Shown here: positions 34,767 through 42,842 of the stretch, in pieces
Layout of the letters: every line of letters starts with the position of its first letter
How positions within the stretch are numbered: position 1 is the stretch's first letter
Origin: Deltaproteobacteria bacterium
GTDB lineage: Bacteria; Desulfobacterota; Desulfarculia; Desulfarculales; Desulfarculaceae
Direction: 5' to 3'
Length of the DNA stretch: 51,758 bases
Assembly (NCBI GenBank): GCA_021811275.1
Contig: JAJZPI010000006.1
Span: 1-51,758, forward strand
The notes under the pieces: generated by a model
Seen by the model: the letters and a program-made list of their open reading frames with translations, nothing else
Told to the model about the DNA's origin: nothing
The model's database searches: none
Made by a program: the position numbers and the translations under genes

Positions 34767-35444
34767 ATGGTGGAGCCGCCCTTGCTGCCACTGCGCGACG
34801 ACATCCCCACCCGGCGCACCCCCTATCTCACTCTCGGGCTAGTCGGCCTGAACCTGGCCGTATTCATCTACCAGATCGTCCTTTCCCCGCCGCGCGCGGA
34901 GGCGCTGTTCTTCAACTTGGGCCTGGTGCCGGCCTGGCTCACCGGCCTCGCCCCCCAGGCCCCGCCGCCGGAATTCGTGCCCCGGCCGCTCACCCTGGTC
35001 ACTTCCATGTTCTTGCACGCCGACCTCTTTCATGTGGGCGGCAACATGCTATACCTGTGGATATTCGGCAACAACATCGAGGACGCCCTTGGTCCGGCGC
35101 GCTTTCTGGTCTTCTATCTGCTGGGGGGAATCCTGGCCGGACTGACCCAACTGGCCGCCGCGCCGGCCTCGGTGATCCCGGTGATCGGGGCCAGCGGAGG
35201 CGTAGCCGCCGTCCTGGGGGCCTACTTGATGCTCTACCCCCGCGCCCGGGTCTCGGTGCTGTTCTGGTTCATCTTCGTGCAGGTGGTGCGGGTGCCCGCG
35301 GTGATTCTGCTGGGGTTGTGGTTCCTGCTCCAAGTCCTGGGCGCGGGCGGCGCGGGCGTGGCGGTGATGGCCCACATCGGCGGCTTCGTCGCCGGCCTGT
35401 TGATGATCCGCCTCTTCCTACCCCGGCCGCGCAGCCTGTACTGA
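34767..35444 (+). CDS. Rhomboid-family intramembrane serine protease
   Basis: Counting from the ATG at 34767, the 225-residue protein has about six membrane segments. Ser143 lies in GASGGVAAVLGAYL and His203 in HIGGFVAG, the catalytic dyad, with HADLFHVGGNMLYLWIFGNNIED in the preceding loop. It cleaves transmembrane substrates that are not identifiable here. AGGAGGG (34734-34740) lies too far from this ATG and too close to an in-frame TTG at 34743, so the exact start is unsure; the TTG would add eight residues. The gene is divergent from miaB. Confidence 0.9.
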   Translation: MVEPPLLPLRDDIPTRRTPYLTLGLVGLNLAVFIYQIVLSPPRAEALFFNLGLVPAWLTGLAPQAPPPEFVPRPLTLVTSMFLHADLFHVGGNMLYLWIFGNNIEDALGPARFLVFYLLGGILAGLTQLAAAPASVIPVIGASGGVAAVLGAYLMLYPRARVSVLFWFIFVQVVRVPAVILLGLWFLLQVLGAGGAGVAVMAHIGGFVAGLLMIRLFLPRPRSLY

Positions 35445-35452
35445 GCGGGCCC

Positions 35453-35881
35453 CTAGCGGGCCAGGCCCAGGAACTCCACGCCGCGCACCTCGCTCAAGGG
35501 AATGCGGAAGTTGCCGTAGGTGGTCTTGCCCGTGGCCTTGAGCGCGCCCTTGACCGTAAGCTCCACCGGCTCGCCCTGCTTGAGGGTGATCTTGGCCTTG
35601 AGCTGGCCGCCGCGGTTGGCCAGTTCCACGGTCTTGATGCCCTCGAAGGGCACGGCCACCTGCCCCTGGCCCACACTGCCGAGCATGAACACCTGGCCGT
35701 CGACGGCGAACATGGTCAGTTCCACCCGCGCGCCCTCCTGGTCGGTCATGCGCACGCGATAGTCCGCCGAGGGCTCGGGGATGCGAGTGGGGCCTTCGCT
35801 GTCGCCCCCGCTCATGGCCGACATGAGCGGCAGGGACACAATCAGCCATACCAGGAGCGAGGCGCGGACGAACCTGTGCAT
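35453..35881 (-). CDS. Small secreted protein of unknown function
   Basis: This 142-residue protein has an N-terminal hydrophobic signal (MHRFVRASLLVWLIVSLPLMSAM) and a beta-rich mature part with DYRVRMTDQEGARVEL, VPFEGIKTVEL, PVELTVKGALKATGKT and RIPLSEVRGVEFLGL. It has no cysteine lipobox. The ATG at 35881 follows GAGGAAGG closely; the frame upstream is open but lacks a signal-like start. It is convergent with the rhomboid gene. I do not recognise a named family. Confidence 0.7.
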   Translation of the reverse strand: MHRFVRASLLVWLIVSLPLMSAMSGGDSEGPTRIPEPSADYRVRMTDQEGARVELTMFAVDGQVFMLGSVGQGQVAVPFEGIKTVELANRGGQLKAKITLKQGEPVELTVKGALKATGKTTYGNFRIPLSEVRGVEFLGLAR

Positions 35882-36009
35882 GGGCCTTCCTCGGTGCAAG
35901 GGTTGTCGGGTGGTGCCAAGGGCATCGGCCATGTCTTATTTTGGTATCACGCCCCCGGCCGTCAGGCAACCAAAAGCGCGCGGGCCGCGATTGTCGGCCT
36001 CGCCAAAGG

Positions 36010-36867
36010 CTATCCCCAGCGCAATTTGGCGCGCAGAATCTCGAAGTAGTCCTTGAAGGGAGAATGGATCAGGCGGACGGTCTTCCCCGCCCGCGAGATG
36101 ATGACGCGGTCGCCGGCCACCAGATCGAAACCGACTTGGCCGTCGCAGGTGAGGGTGGTGTCCTGGGCGCGGCGGTCCAGGGTGACGGTGAGCGTCATGT
36201 GGGGGCTCAGGAGCAGGGGGCGGTTGCTGAGCGCGAAGGAGCAAATGGGGGTTACCAGAATGCACTCCAGGCTGGGGTGGCAGATGGGCCCGCCGGCGGA
36301 GAGGTTGTAGGCCGTGGAGCCGGTGGGGGTGGAGATGATAAGCCCGTCGGCCCGGAAAGTGGTCAGCGGCTGGCCGTCCACGGCCAGGCTCAAGTCCACT
36401 ATGCGGGCCAGGGCCGCCTTGTTGACGACCACGTCATTCAAGGCGGTCATGCTCTTCTGCACTTGGCCCTGGCGCTCCACCTGGGCCTGGATCATCAGCC
36501 GCGGCGGGGCCAGGAAATGGCCGTCGAGCACTTTTTCCATGGCCGGCAGCAGCTCTTCCGGAGCCAAGGCGGTCAAAAACCCCAGACCGCCCAGGTTCAC
36601 GCCCAGGATGGGAACCCGCTGCAGGCCGGCCTCGACCACCTCGCGCACCGCCCCCAGCATGGTGCCGTCCCCGCCCAGGACCACTACCAGCTGGCAATCG
36701 GGCGGGAGGTCCAGGGCGCGGGCGCGGCCGGACTTGGGATGGCCCGCGCCCGCCTCCAGGACCTGGGCCTGCCCTCCCCGTCCCCGGAGCCAGGCGGCCA
36801 GTTCGCCGGCCAGAGCCACGGCCTCGGGCGAGTTGTATTTACGGATGACCACGATCCGCGAAAGCAT
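36010..36867 (-). CDS. nadK: NAD kinase
   Basis: NadK phosphorylates NAD to NADP. The 285-residue protein has VVLGGDGTMLGAVRE (GGDGT catalytic loop), GVNLGGLGFLTAL, ALNDVVVNK, and ISTPTGSTAYNLSAGGPI, all family-defining. The ATG at 36867 has AGAGGT upstream. The longer frame upstream through 37275 is antisense to the next plus-strand gene and is not part of nadK. Confidence 0.95.
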   Translation of the reverse strand: MLSRIVVIRKYNSPEAVALAGELAAWLRGRGGQAQVLEAGAGHPKSGRARALDLPPDCQLVVVLGGDGTMLGAVREVVEAGLQRVPILGVNLGGLGFLTALAPEELLPAMEKVLDGHFLAPPRLMIQAQVERQGQVQKSMTALNDVVVNKAALARIVDLSLAVDGQPLTTFRADGLIISTPTGSTAYNLSAGGPICHPSLECILVTPICSFALSNRPLLLSPHMTLTVTLDRRAQDTTLTCDGQVGFDLVAGDRVIISRAGKTVRLIHSPFKDYFEILRAKLRWG

Positions 36868-36948
36868 ATAATTACCTCTGGAGCGCACGGTAGCAGAATG
36901 CGCGGCCTGCCACAAGGGCCAAGGCCCCGGGCCGCGGCGAGGAAGGCG

Positions 36949-37716
36949 ATGTACGAAGACGACCTGGTGACCGCCCTGCAACAAGCTGTCAAGCAGGAGA
37001 TAATCGAAAACTATGTGCGCGAGCGGCGCATCGTGGAGGAGGAGATCGCCCTGCTCTGCGAGACGGCCAGCGCCCTGCAAGGCGGCCTGGCCGCCTGGGA
37101 AGGGCGCAAGCTGCATTTGGCCCGGGCCCTGCTCACCCCCGAGGCCGCCCGGCGCTTCTTCGACCTGGCGGGCCTGGGCGAGCCCCCCGCCCCGCCCCCG
37201 CAGCCCGGGCCAGCCCTGTGCCGCCTGCCCCGGGGCTGGACCCGCCCCGGGCGCTACACCGGTCTGGTGCGCCACCTCTACACCCGGATATGGCGGCAGG
37301 CCGGAGAATTGGCCGCCGAGCGCGAGAAGGTCCTGGCCTTGCGCCAGGAGATCAACGACGACATCCTCTCATTCGAGCGCAACCACGACATGCTCACCAT
37401 CACCGGCTTCCTGCGCTCCCTGGACCCGGCCGAGATTCAGCGCCGGCGCATCCTGGGGGTGAACTTTTCCCCCCAGGAAACGGCCATCTCGGCGGCCAGC
37501 CTCTCATTTCAAACCGTTAGCCTGGAGCGCCTGGGCCTGCACCCCGACTTGGGCCGGGAACTGGCCCGTCCTCGCCCACCCGCCGAGGTCCTGGCCGGGG
37601 CCCGCGAGCTGCTGCGCGAACTCTGCCGCTCCAACCCCTGCGAGGTGGACGCCCTCTGGAACCTGGGGGATTGGGCCAAGGAAGCGGGCAGGTTGCCGGC
37701 GATGGAAGAGCTGTAA
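36949..37716 (+). CDS. Conserved hypothetical helical protein
   Basis: This 255-residue protein is divergent from nadK. It has GAGGAAGG before the ATG. The N-terminal 60 residues are predicted coiled/helical (VTALQQAVKQEIIENYVRER, VEEEIALLCE); a Pro-rich break (PPAPPPQPGPAL) follows, then a second helical region (QEINDDILSFERNHDMLTI, PAEIQRRRILGVNF). I see no enzyme motif, signal peptide or membrane segment and cannot name a family. It is followed by the AAA+ gene after 83 bases. Confidence 0.7.
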   Translation: MYEDDLVTALQQAVKQEIIENYVRERRIVEEEIALLCETASALQGGLAAWEGRKLHLARALLTPEAARRFFDLAGLGEPPAPPPQPGPALCRLPRGWTRPGRYTGLVRHLYTRIWRQAGELAAEREKVLALRQEINDDILSFERNHDMLTITGFLRSLDPAEIQRRRILGVNFSPQETAISAASLSFQTVSLERLGLHPDLGRELARPRPPAEVLAGARELLRELCRSNPCEVDALWNLGDWAKEAGRLPAMEEL

Positions 37717-37799
37717 AGGCCGTCACCCTCAACATCCGGCGGGGTCTCCGCCAACATCGCGCGGGCCCCTGGCATCCAGGGCCCCAGGGAGCAGCCGCC

Positions 37800-38882
37800 A
37801 TGAACGAAAACGCGCTTGAATCCGCCTCGCCGGAAATCCTGGCCAGCAAAATTTTTGAAATCAGCGGGGCCAGGTTTGATCCGGATATAGCCGCCGAACT
37901 TTGGCCCAAGATCCTTAAACACAAGTGGTTGCTCTCGGAAAAGCTGGGCCGCGACGTAGGGCTACGAACCGCCTGCGTCGATTTCCTGGAAAATATGGAG
38001 CAGGCCCTTGATGAATACATGGCTTATAAACGCACCGACATCCTGGGTGAATTGGGAGCCCTGACCTTTGACAGAGAGTTGTGGGATACCATTTCCGATT
38101 CGCAACCACCCAAGCAGTTGGTTCAGCGCAAGATCATTCTTCCCTTGACCGAAGATTCCCTGGCAAAAAAACACGGGGTCACACCCCCCAAGACGATCAT
38201 ATTCTTCGGCCCCCCCGGCACGGGCAAAACCCACTTTGTAAAGGCCATCGCAGGGATACTATCTTGGTGGTATATCGAAATCGTACCCAGCATGCTCATG
38301 GTCGACGGCATGGAGAAGATGGGAGCCAACCTGCGCACGATCATGGAAAAGACGCGGAACCTCGATCAAGCCGTCATTTTCATTGACGAATTCGAGGAAA
38401 TAGCTGCCAGCCGCGATTCAGGTTCGCGGCTCGACAAGTCGATCACCAATGAGTTCCTCAAGCAGGTTCCTCTGCTGAAAAGCCAGGACAACAAAATACT
38501 GCTGGTATGCGCAACCAATTATATCCGCCAGTTGGACGCAGCCCTGCTTCGGCCGGGAAGATTCGATTGCATCATTCCAGTTGGCGTACCCACCAACGAG
38601 GAAAGAAAAACCATCCTGGAAAACTACCTGTCCCGCCTCAACACCGGCGCCATAGAAATCGACCGGCTGGTTGCCATGACCGGCAAATCCACACCGGCGG
38701 ACATCGAATATCTGTTCCAAAAGGTGGCCCAATTCGCCTTTGAGCAAGAGCTGGAAACCGGGCGGGACTACCGGGTGACGACGGAGACCATCCTGCGAAT
38801 CATGTCTGATTTCAGGCCATCGCTGACGGATGAAATCATCAGGGAGTTCGAGAATGACATCCTCACTTATTCTCGATCCTGA
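37800..38882 (+). CDS. AAA+ ATPase with N-terminal unknown domain, A/T-richer than neighbours
   Basis: This 360-residue protein has a classic-clade AAA+ module: Walker A GPPGTGKTHF (Gly137-Lys143), Walker B IFIDEFEEI (Asp196/Glu197), sensor 1 LLVCATN, and arginine-finger/sensor region RPGRFDCIIPVGVP. This looks like spastin/FtsH-type substrate-processing ATPases without a protease domain. The first 110 residues contain a motif HKWLLSEKLGRDVGL followed by LENME, which recalls DUF4032-type proteins; this is only by eye. The coding sequence uses many more A/T-ending codons than flanking genes, suggesting transfer or different expression. The partner gene is not evident. Confidence 0.85.
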   Translation: MNENALESASPEILASKIFEISGARFDPDIAAELWPKILKHKWLLSEKLGRDVGLRTACVDFLENMEQALDEYMAYKRTDILGELGALTFDRELWDTISDSQPPKQLVQRKIILPLTEDSLAKKHGVTPPKTIIFFGPPGTGKTHFVKAIAGILSWWYIEIVPSMLMVDGMEKMGANLRTIMEKTRNLDQAVIFIDEFEEIAASRDSGSRLDKSITNEFLKQVPLLKSQDNKILLVCATNYIRQLDAALLRPGRFDCIIPVGVPTNEERKTILENYLSRLNTGAIEIDRLVAMTGKSTPADIEYLFQKVAQFAFEQELETGRDYRVTTETILRIMSDFRPSLTDEIIREFENDILTYSRS

Positions 38883-38962
38883 GCGCCGGGGCCACACGCG
38901 GCCATAATGCCGCGGTCAAGGGGTCCGACGCCCGCATACGCCTCCGGGGGGAAGGGTTGCCG

Positions 38963-40051
38963 TCACTTGCCCCGCCAAAGCACGCCGACCTCGTGGTCCG
39001 GGATATCGGCCGGAGGGAGAGCGCTGAAGTCCAGCCGCGAGGCCGGGCCCCCGGCGCGGAAGGTCACCCGCTTCTTGTGCAGCAGATAGCGATAGAGGTA
39101 CCAGGCCCAGGCCCGGCGCAGGGGCCAGGGCAGGGGGCAAGGCCGCAGATAGGCGTTTGAGTGCTCGGGCAGGCCGTGGGCCGCCAGGACCCTTTCCGGA
39201 CGCTCGCCGTGAGCCAGCGCCACGTAGATGTCGTGGCCCCGATCGGCCAGGGCGTAAAGGGCTTCCATCTGGCGCCCTGTCTCCGGTCCGGGGTCGTCCA
39301 GGGGCCAGGGCGGCGACCAGAGTAGCCGGCGCTTGTAGCCCCAGCGCGCGATGAAAATCTTCTCGCCCCGCCGGGCCGACTCCTTCCACTGCGGGCCCTT
39401 GGCGCCCAGGGTGCGGTTCTCCAAGTGGTAGACCAGGCCGTCTTGGGCCTCGCCGGCCAGCCAGCCCAGCCCCTGGGCCCGGCGCAGGTAGTCGTGGTCG
39501 GCCCAGAGCCCCTGGGGATAGACCGGATCGAAGGGCCCCAGCTCCTGGTATAGCCGCCGGGGCATAAGCAGGCAGAACCCGCTGATGTAGCTCAAACGGC
39601 GGTAGCGGCCCCGGTTCCGCTCGGCCACGCGCCGGCCATAGGCGACAATATCCTTCTCCGCCTCGCGGCGTATGCTCCGCTCGTTGCCCAGGGGCTGCAC
39701 CAGGCCCAGGCGCGGCACGCGGGCCAGCTTGTCCATCAGCGCCGGCAGCCAGCCTGGGGCGGCCAGGGTATCGTTGTTCATCAGGCAGATATAGGGCGCT
39801 TGACTGGCGGCCAAGCCCCGGTTGGTGGCCCCGGTCCAGCCCAGGTTGGTCTGGTTGCGTAAAAGCAGCGTGGGCCCGAAGCGCGAGTCGCTCGCGGCCT
39901 GGCGCAGCCAGGCGGCCGTTTCGTCGCCCGAGGCGTCGTCCACCAGGATCAGGCGATAGCCGGGTTCGGTGTGCCGGGCCAGCCAATCCAGGCAGCCCGC
40001 GGTGTCGCCCAGGTTGTCCTTGATGGGGATTATGATGTCGCAGGAAATCAT
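38963..40051 (-). CDS. Family 2 glycosyltransferase
   Basis: This 362-residue cytoplasmic GT-A glycosyltransferase has DIIIPIKDNLGDTAGCLDWL at the start, VDDASGDET, NLGWTGATNRGL and the acidic metal site MNNDTLAAPGW, with a later WADHDYLRRA that could supply the catalytic base. The pattern is like WbbL-type rhamnosyltransferases and fits the dTDP-sugar genes (rmlA, rmlC) in the window, but the donor is not proved. There is no membrane segment. It is convergent with the AAA+ gene and divergent from the prenyltransferase. Confidence 0.87.
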   Translation of the reverse strand: MISCDIIIPIKDNLGDTAGCLDWLARHTEPGYRLILVDDASGDETAAWLRQAASDSRFGPTLLLRNQTNLGWTGATNRGLAASQAPYICLMNNDTLAAPGWLPALMDKLARVPRLGLVQPLGNERSIRREAEKDIVAYGRRVAERNRGRYRRLSYISGFCLLMPRRLYQELGPFDPVYPQGLWADHDYLRRAQGLGWLAGEAQDGLVYHLENRTLGAKGPQWKESARRGEKIFIARWGYKRRLLWSPPWPLDDPGPETGRQMEALYALADRGHDIYVALAHGERPERVLAAHGLPEHSNAYLRPCPLPWPLRRAWAWYLYRYLLHKKRVTFRAGGPASRLDFSALPPADIPDHEVGVLWRGK

Positions 40052-40165
40052 GCCCGGAGCATAACCCCAACGATCGCGCGGGTAAACAGGTTACTGCCCC
40101 GATAGTCCGGCCCGCGCGGTTCGCTCCGCGTTGAAGTTGACAAGCCCCTGGGCATCGGGTACACG

Positions 40166-41245
40166 GTGACAGACACCCAAGCAACCAGAGGGAAGCACTT
40201 GCCCAATACCTCCCCCACCCTGGCCAGCCTCGATCACGGCGAACTCGCCGCGCCCCTCGACAACGCCGCCATCAAGGCCCGGGTGCTGGAGCTGGCGCTG
40301 CCCGCCGACCAGGCGCTGACCGACAACCTCAAGAGCCACGTGCCCTTCATCGAAAAGGTGAGCTGCTACATCGTTTTCAGCGGGGGCAAGCGACTGCGGC
40401 CGGTGCTCTTCACCCTGGCCGCCCATGCCGCGGGCGCGGGCGGCGACCCTCGTCTGGCCAAGCTCTCATCCATCTTCGAATACCTGCACGCCGCCACCCT
40501 GCTGCACGATGACGTGGTGGACGAGGCGGGCCTAAGGCGCGGGCGGCCGGCGGCCCGCGTCAAGTACGGCAACGACGCCGTGATCCTGGTGGGGGATTTT
40601 CTTTTTTCCAAGAGCTATTCGCTGGCCGCCGAGGTCGAGGATCACCGCTTCGTCACCGCGCTCACCGACTGCACCACCCACATGGCCGAGGGCCAGGTGC
40701 TGGAGTTGATCCACACCGGCGACCTCGCTCTCACTCCCGAGGGCTACCTCGGGGTCATCGTGGCCAAGACCGCCGTGCTCCTGGCCGCGGCCTGCCAGAT
40801 GGGGGCGCTCCTGGGCCGGGCCGACCAGGCCGCGGTGGACGCCCTCTACGATTATGGCATGGAGTTGGGCATCGCCTTCCAGATGGTGGACGACGCCCTG
40901 GACTACGTGGGCACCGAACACGAATTCGGCAAGCCGGTGGGCCATGACCTGGCCGAGGGCAAGATCACCCTGCCCTTCATCCACGCCCGCGACCACGCCG
41001 AGCCCCAGGTGCGCTCCCGCCTTGTGCAATTGGCCGAGGAGGGCAAGACCAGGCCCGAGGTGCTCGCGGAGGCCAAGGATATCGTGCGGAGTCTGGGCGG
41101 GGTGGAGGCCACCTACGCCCAGGCCCGGGCCCACGCCTTCCGGGCCCAGGCCGCGCTCGCGCCGCTGCTGGCCGGCAGGGAGGCCTCAGCGGACCTGCAG
41201 ACCCTTATGGGTCTGCCCCACTACGTGCTCACCCGCCGCAGCTGA
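40166..41245 (+). CDS. ispB: Long-chain polyprenyl diphosphate synthase (IspB-like)
   Basis: This 359-residue trans-prenyltransferase has SGGKRLRPVL, the first Asp-rich motif LLHDDVVDEA (DDVVD from residue 115) with RRGRPAARVKYGN, and the second motif DDALDYVG (from Asp242). It should make the octaprenyl or longer chain of menaquinone or ubiquinone. A long N-terminal extension (about 45 residues) depends on the GTG at 40166. A TTG at 40199 with GAGGGAAG upstream is another possible start, so the first 11 residues are uncertain. It overlaps prmA tail-to-tail by 17 bases. Confidence 0.9.
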   Translation: MTDTQATRGKHLPNTSPTLASLDHGELAAPLDNAAIKARVLELALPADQALTDNLKSHVPFIEKVSCYIVFSGGKRLRPVLFTLAAHAAGAGGDPRLAKLSSIFEYLHAATLLHDDVVDEAGLRRGRPAARVKYGNDAVILVGDFLFSKSYSLAAEVEDHRFVTALTDCTTHMAEGQVLELIHTGDLALTPEGYLGVIVAKTAVLLAAACQMGALLGRADQAAVDALYDYGMELGIAFQMVDDALDYVGTEHEFGKPVGHDLAEGKITLPFIHARDHAEPQVRSRLVQLAEEGKTRPEVLAEAKDIVRSLGGVEATYAQARAHAFRAQAALAPLLAGREASADLQTLMGLPHYVLTRRS

Positions 41246-42113
41246 AAACCATTCCTTCCCAACCCGCCTCCTGGGCGCGACGCCGGACCGCGAGCCCCAG
41301 GCCCGCCAGGGACTCGGCCAGTCCGGGCGCGAATTCCTCCCTGAACCCGCTGACCACCAGCCGCCCGCCCGGTTCCAGCGAGCCGACCAGGTGCGCGGCG
41401 GCCACGAGAAGTATGGGCCCGGGCAGGTTGGCGGCGATCAGGGGTAAGCGCGCGCCCAAGACATCGTGACAGCCCCGCGCGAAGTGCACCAAGGGCCCGG
41501 CCAGGGGGTTCAAGGCGCGGTTGCGCGCCACGGCCCGGGCCGAGGCCGGGTCCGGGTCCACGGCCAGCACCTTGAGCCCCGCCAGGAGCGCCATGGCCAG
41601 GGCCAGGACTCCCGTGCCCGCCCCCACGTCGGCGACCCAGGAGCCCGCCGGCGGCGGGGACTCGGTGAGCAGCCCGGCCAGGAGCATGAGGTTGAGGCGG
41701 GTGCTGGGGTGGTCGCCGGCCCCGAAGGCTGTCAGGGGGTCGATGATTATGGTGTCAGCGCCGGCGGCCAAGCCGGACCAGGCCTCGGCAAGGGTGAGGC
41801 GGGGGTGCAGGCGCTGGCAAGGCGGCTCGGCCCAGCGCGCGCGGGGGCCGGCGGCTTGGAAACACTCCAGAAAGGGTTCCGGCGCGTTTGCCGGCAGGGG
41901 CAGGGCCGCGATGGCCCTCCTGGCCTGGGGGGTGTCGGGCCAGACGCCCCGCACCTGTCCGGCGGGCGCCCAGACACAGGCCGCCCCGGCGCGGCGCATG
42001 GCCCGCACCAGGACGCGCCTCTCCTGGGCCAGGGTCGGGCGCAGGCGGACTTCAACCCAGCCGGGTGCCCCGGCGCCCAAGGCGGGTTGGGACGCATTTT
42101 CTTTGTCACCCAC
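41229..42113 (-). CDS. prmA: Ribosomal protein L11 methyltransferase family (PrmA)
   Basis: This SAM-dependent methyltransferase modifies ribosomal protein L11 in well-studied bacteria. The 294-residue protein has TAFGAGDHPSTRLNLMLLAG (the PrmA equivalent of the AFGTGxHPTT motif), VADVGAGTGVLALAMALL (motif I), VDPDP, and ANLPGPILL. Its N-terminal domain is more divergent. The start is GTG at 42113. It overlaps ispB tail-to-tail by 17 bases and is preceded by a repeat-rich 370-base intergenic region. Confidence 0.87.
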   Translation of the reverse strand: MGDKENASQPALGAGAPGWVEVRLRPTLAQERRVLVRAMRRAGAACVWAPAGQVRGVWPDTPQARRAIAALPLPANAPEPFLECFQAAGPRARWAEPPCQRLHPRLTLAEAWSGLAAGADTIIIDPLTAFGAGDHPSTRLNLMLLAGLLTESPPPAGSWVADVGAGTGVLALAMALLAGLKVLAVDPDPASARAVARNRALNPLAGPLVHFARGCHDVLGARLPLIAANLPGPILLVAAAHLVGSLEPGGRLVVSGFREEFAPGLAESLAGLGLAVRRRAQEAGWEGMVFSCGG

Positions 42114-42153
42114 CTCGCACGCTCCCGTTCGAGTTTGCCCAGCCGAGGGGATA

Positions 42154-42199
42154 ATACCAATAAGCTTTCAAAGGATAACTTTGAACGCTTATTTGGTAT
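42154..42199. repeat. Large AT-rich inverted repeat upstream of prmA
   Basis: Left arm ATACCAATAAGCTTTCAAAG and right arm CTTTGAACGCTTATTTGGTAT pair over about 19 positions with one mismatch and one bulged base around a GATAA loop. The element is much more AT-rich than its surroundings and lies 41 bases upstream of prmA. It resembles a MITE-like hairpin or a transcription/processing hairpin. Confidence 0.8.
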
Positions 42200-42208
42200 G
42201 CGTGCCAA

Positions 42209-42273
42209 GGCTCACCCCAGCCAACAAGTTGTCTGGGGGCCCCGGCTCACCCCAGCCAACAAGTTGTCTGGGG
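42209..42273. repeat. Tandem direct repeat (two 30-base copies, 35-base period), each palindromic
   Basis: An identical 30-base unit (GGCTCACCCCAGCCAACAAG followed by TTGTCTGGGG) occurs at 42209-42238 and 42244-42273. Within each copy CCCCAG and CTGGGG are complementary, and CAAC/GTTG extends the pairing after one mismatch. There are only two copies, so this is not a CRISPR array. Confidence 0.85.
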
Positions 42274-42483
42274 ACCCCGGGGGGCCCGCCGGATACGCAA
42301 GCATCCGGGATGTCTTACAAAACTATGCGTTGGCCCTACCGGCAAGCATACAACGCCATGAATGGCTATGGAACCTGCTATCAGGGCGCTCCGCCCCCTG
42401 GCCCGGCGTTCATGCCCGAGTCAAGGTTGAGAGCGGCTTTAGCGCAAATTTTCGTGGCGGACCGCCACGAGTCATTAGTGGGC
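42274..42483. other. Remainder of the 370-base prmA-FmdB intergenic region
   Basis: This stretch holds a further short inverted repeat (CCGGAT...ATCCGG, 42290-42310 region) and no convincing gene. A plus-strand frame from about 42308 continues antisense through the FmdB gene and is not supported. Together with the repeats at 42154-42273 it looks like a site where repeat elements have accumulated. Confidence 0.6.
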
Positions 42484-42705
42484 TCAGGAGAAGCCGCCGG
42501 AGCCGCAGCCCCCGCCACCGCCGCCGGCCGTACCCAGACCGGCCAAACCGGAGCCGCCGGCCACGCCGGTGGCAAAGCAGGAGAGCTGGCGCTCGACCTG
42601 GGGCGAGCCGCACTTGGGGCAGAGAGGACCTTCGTTGTCGCTGGCGAAGCGCAGGGCCTCGAAGCAGTTGCCGCAAGCGGCGCATTTGTATTCATAGATG
42701 GGCAT
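42484..42705 (-). CDS. FmdB-family zinc ribbon protein with Gly-rich tail
   Basis: This 73-residue protein is a paralogue of the product at 3053-3268. It starts MPIYEYKCAACGNCFEALRF, has the second knuckle CPKCGSPQVERQ, and ends in a long Gly/Ser tail (GLAGLGTAGGGGGGCGSGGFS-like). GGGGAG lies before the ATG. Zinc binding is expected; function is unknown. Confidence 0.88.
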   Translation of the reverse strand: MPIYEYKCAACGNCFEALRFASDNEGPLCPKCGSPQVERQLSCFATGVAGGSGLAGLGTAGGGGGGCGSGGFS

Positions 42706-42842
42706 GGGTAACTCCCCGAAGCATAAGTTTCGGCTATAAAGGTAGGCCGTCCGGCGGGGTTGTCAAGGGCAGGCCCCCACACCCGGCCGGAACGGACGGC
42801 TTCCCCTGGCGGTCCCGCCTCACATGCCTCAAAATTTAATCC

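Noticed and set aside
42209-42273. Tandem repeats taken as a CRISPR array
   Set aside because: There are only two copies, the gap between them is five bases, and no cas genes are in the window.
41466-42839. 457-codon plus-strand frame over prmA, the repeat region and the FmdB gene
   Set aside because: It lies antisense to two recognised genes and reads through inverted repeats; no motif supports it.
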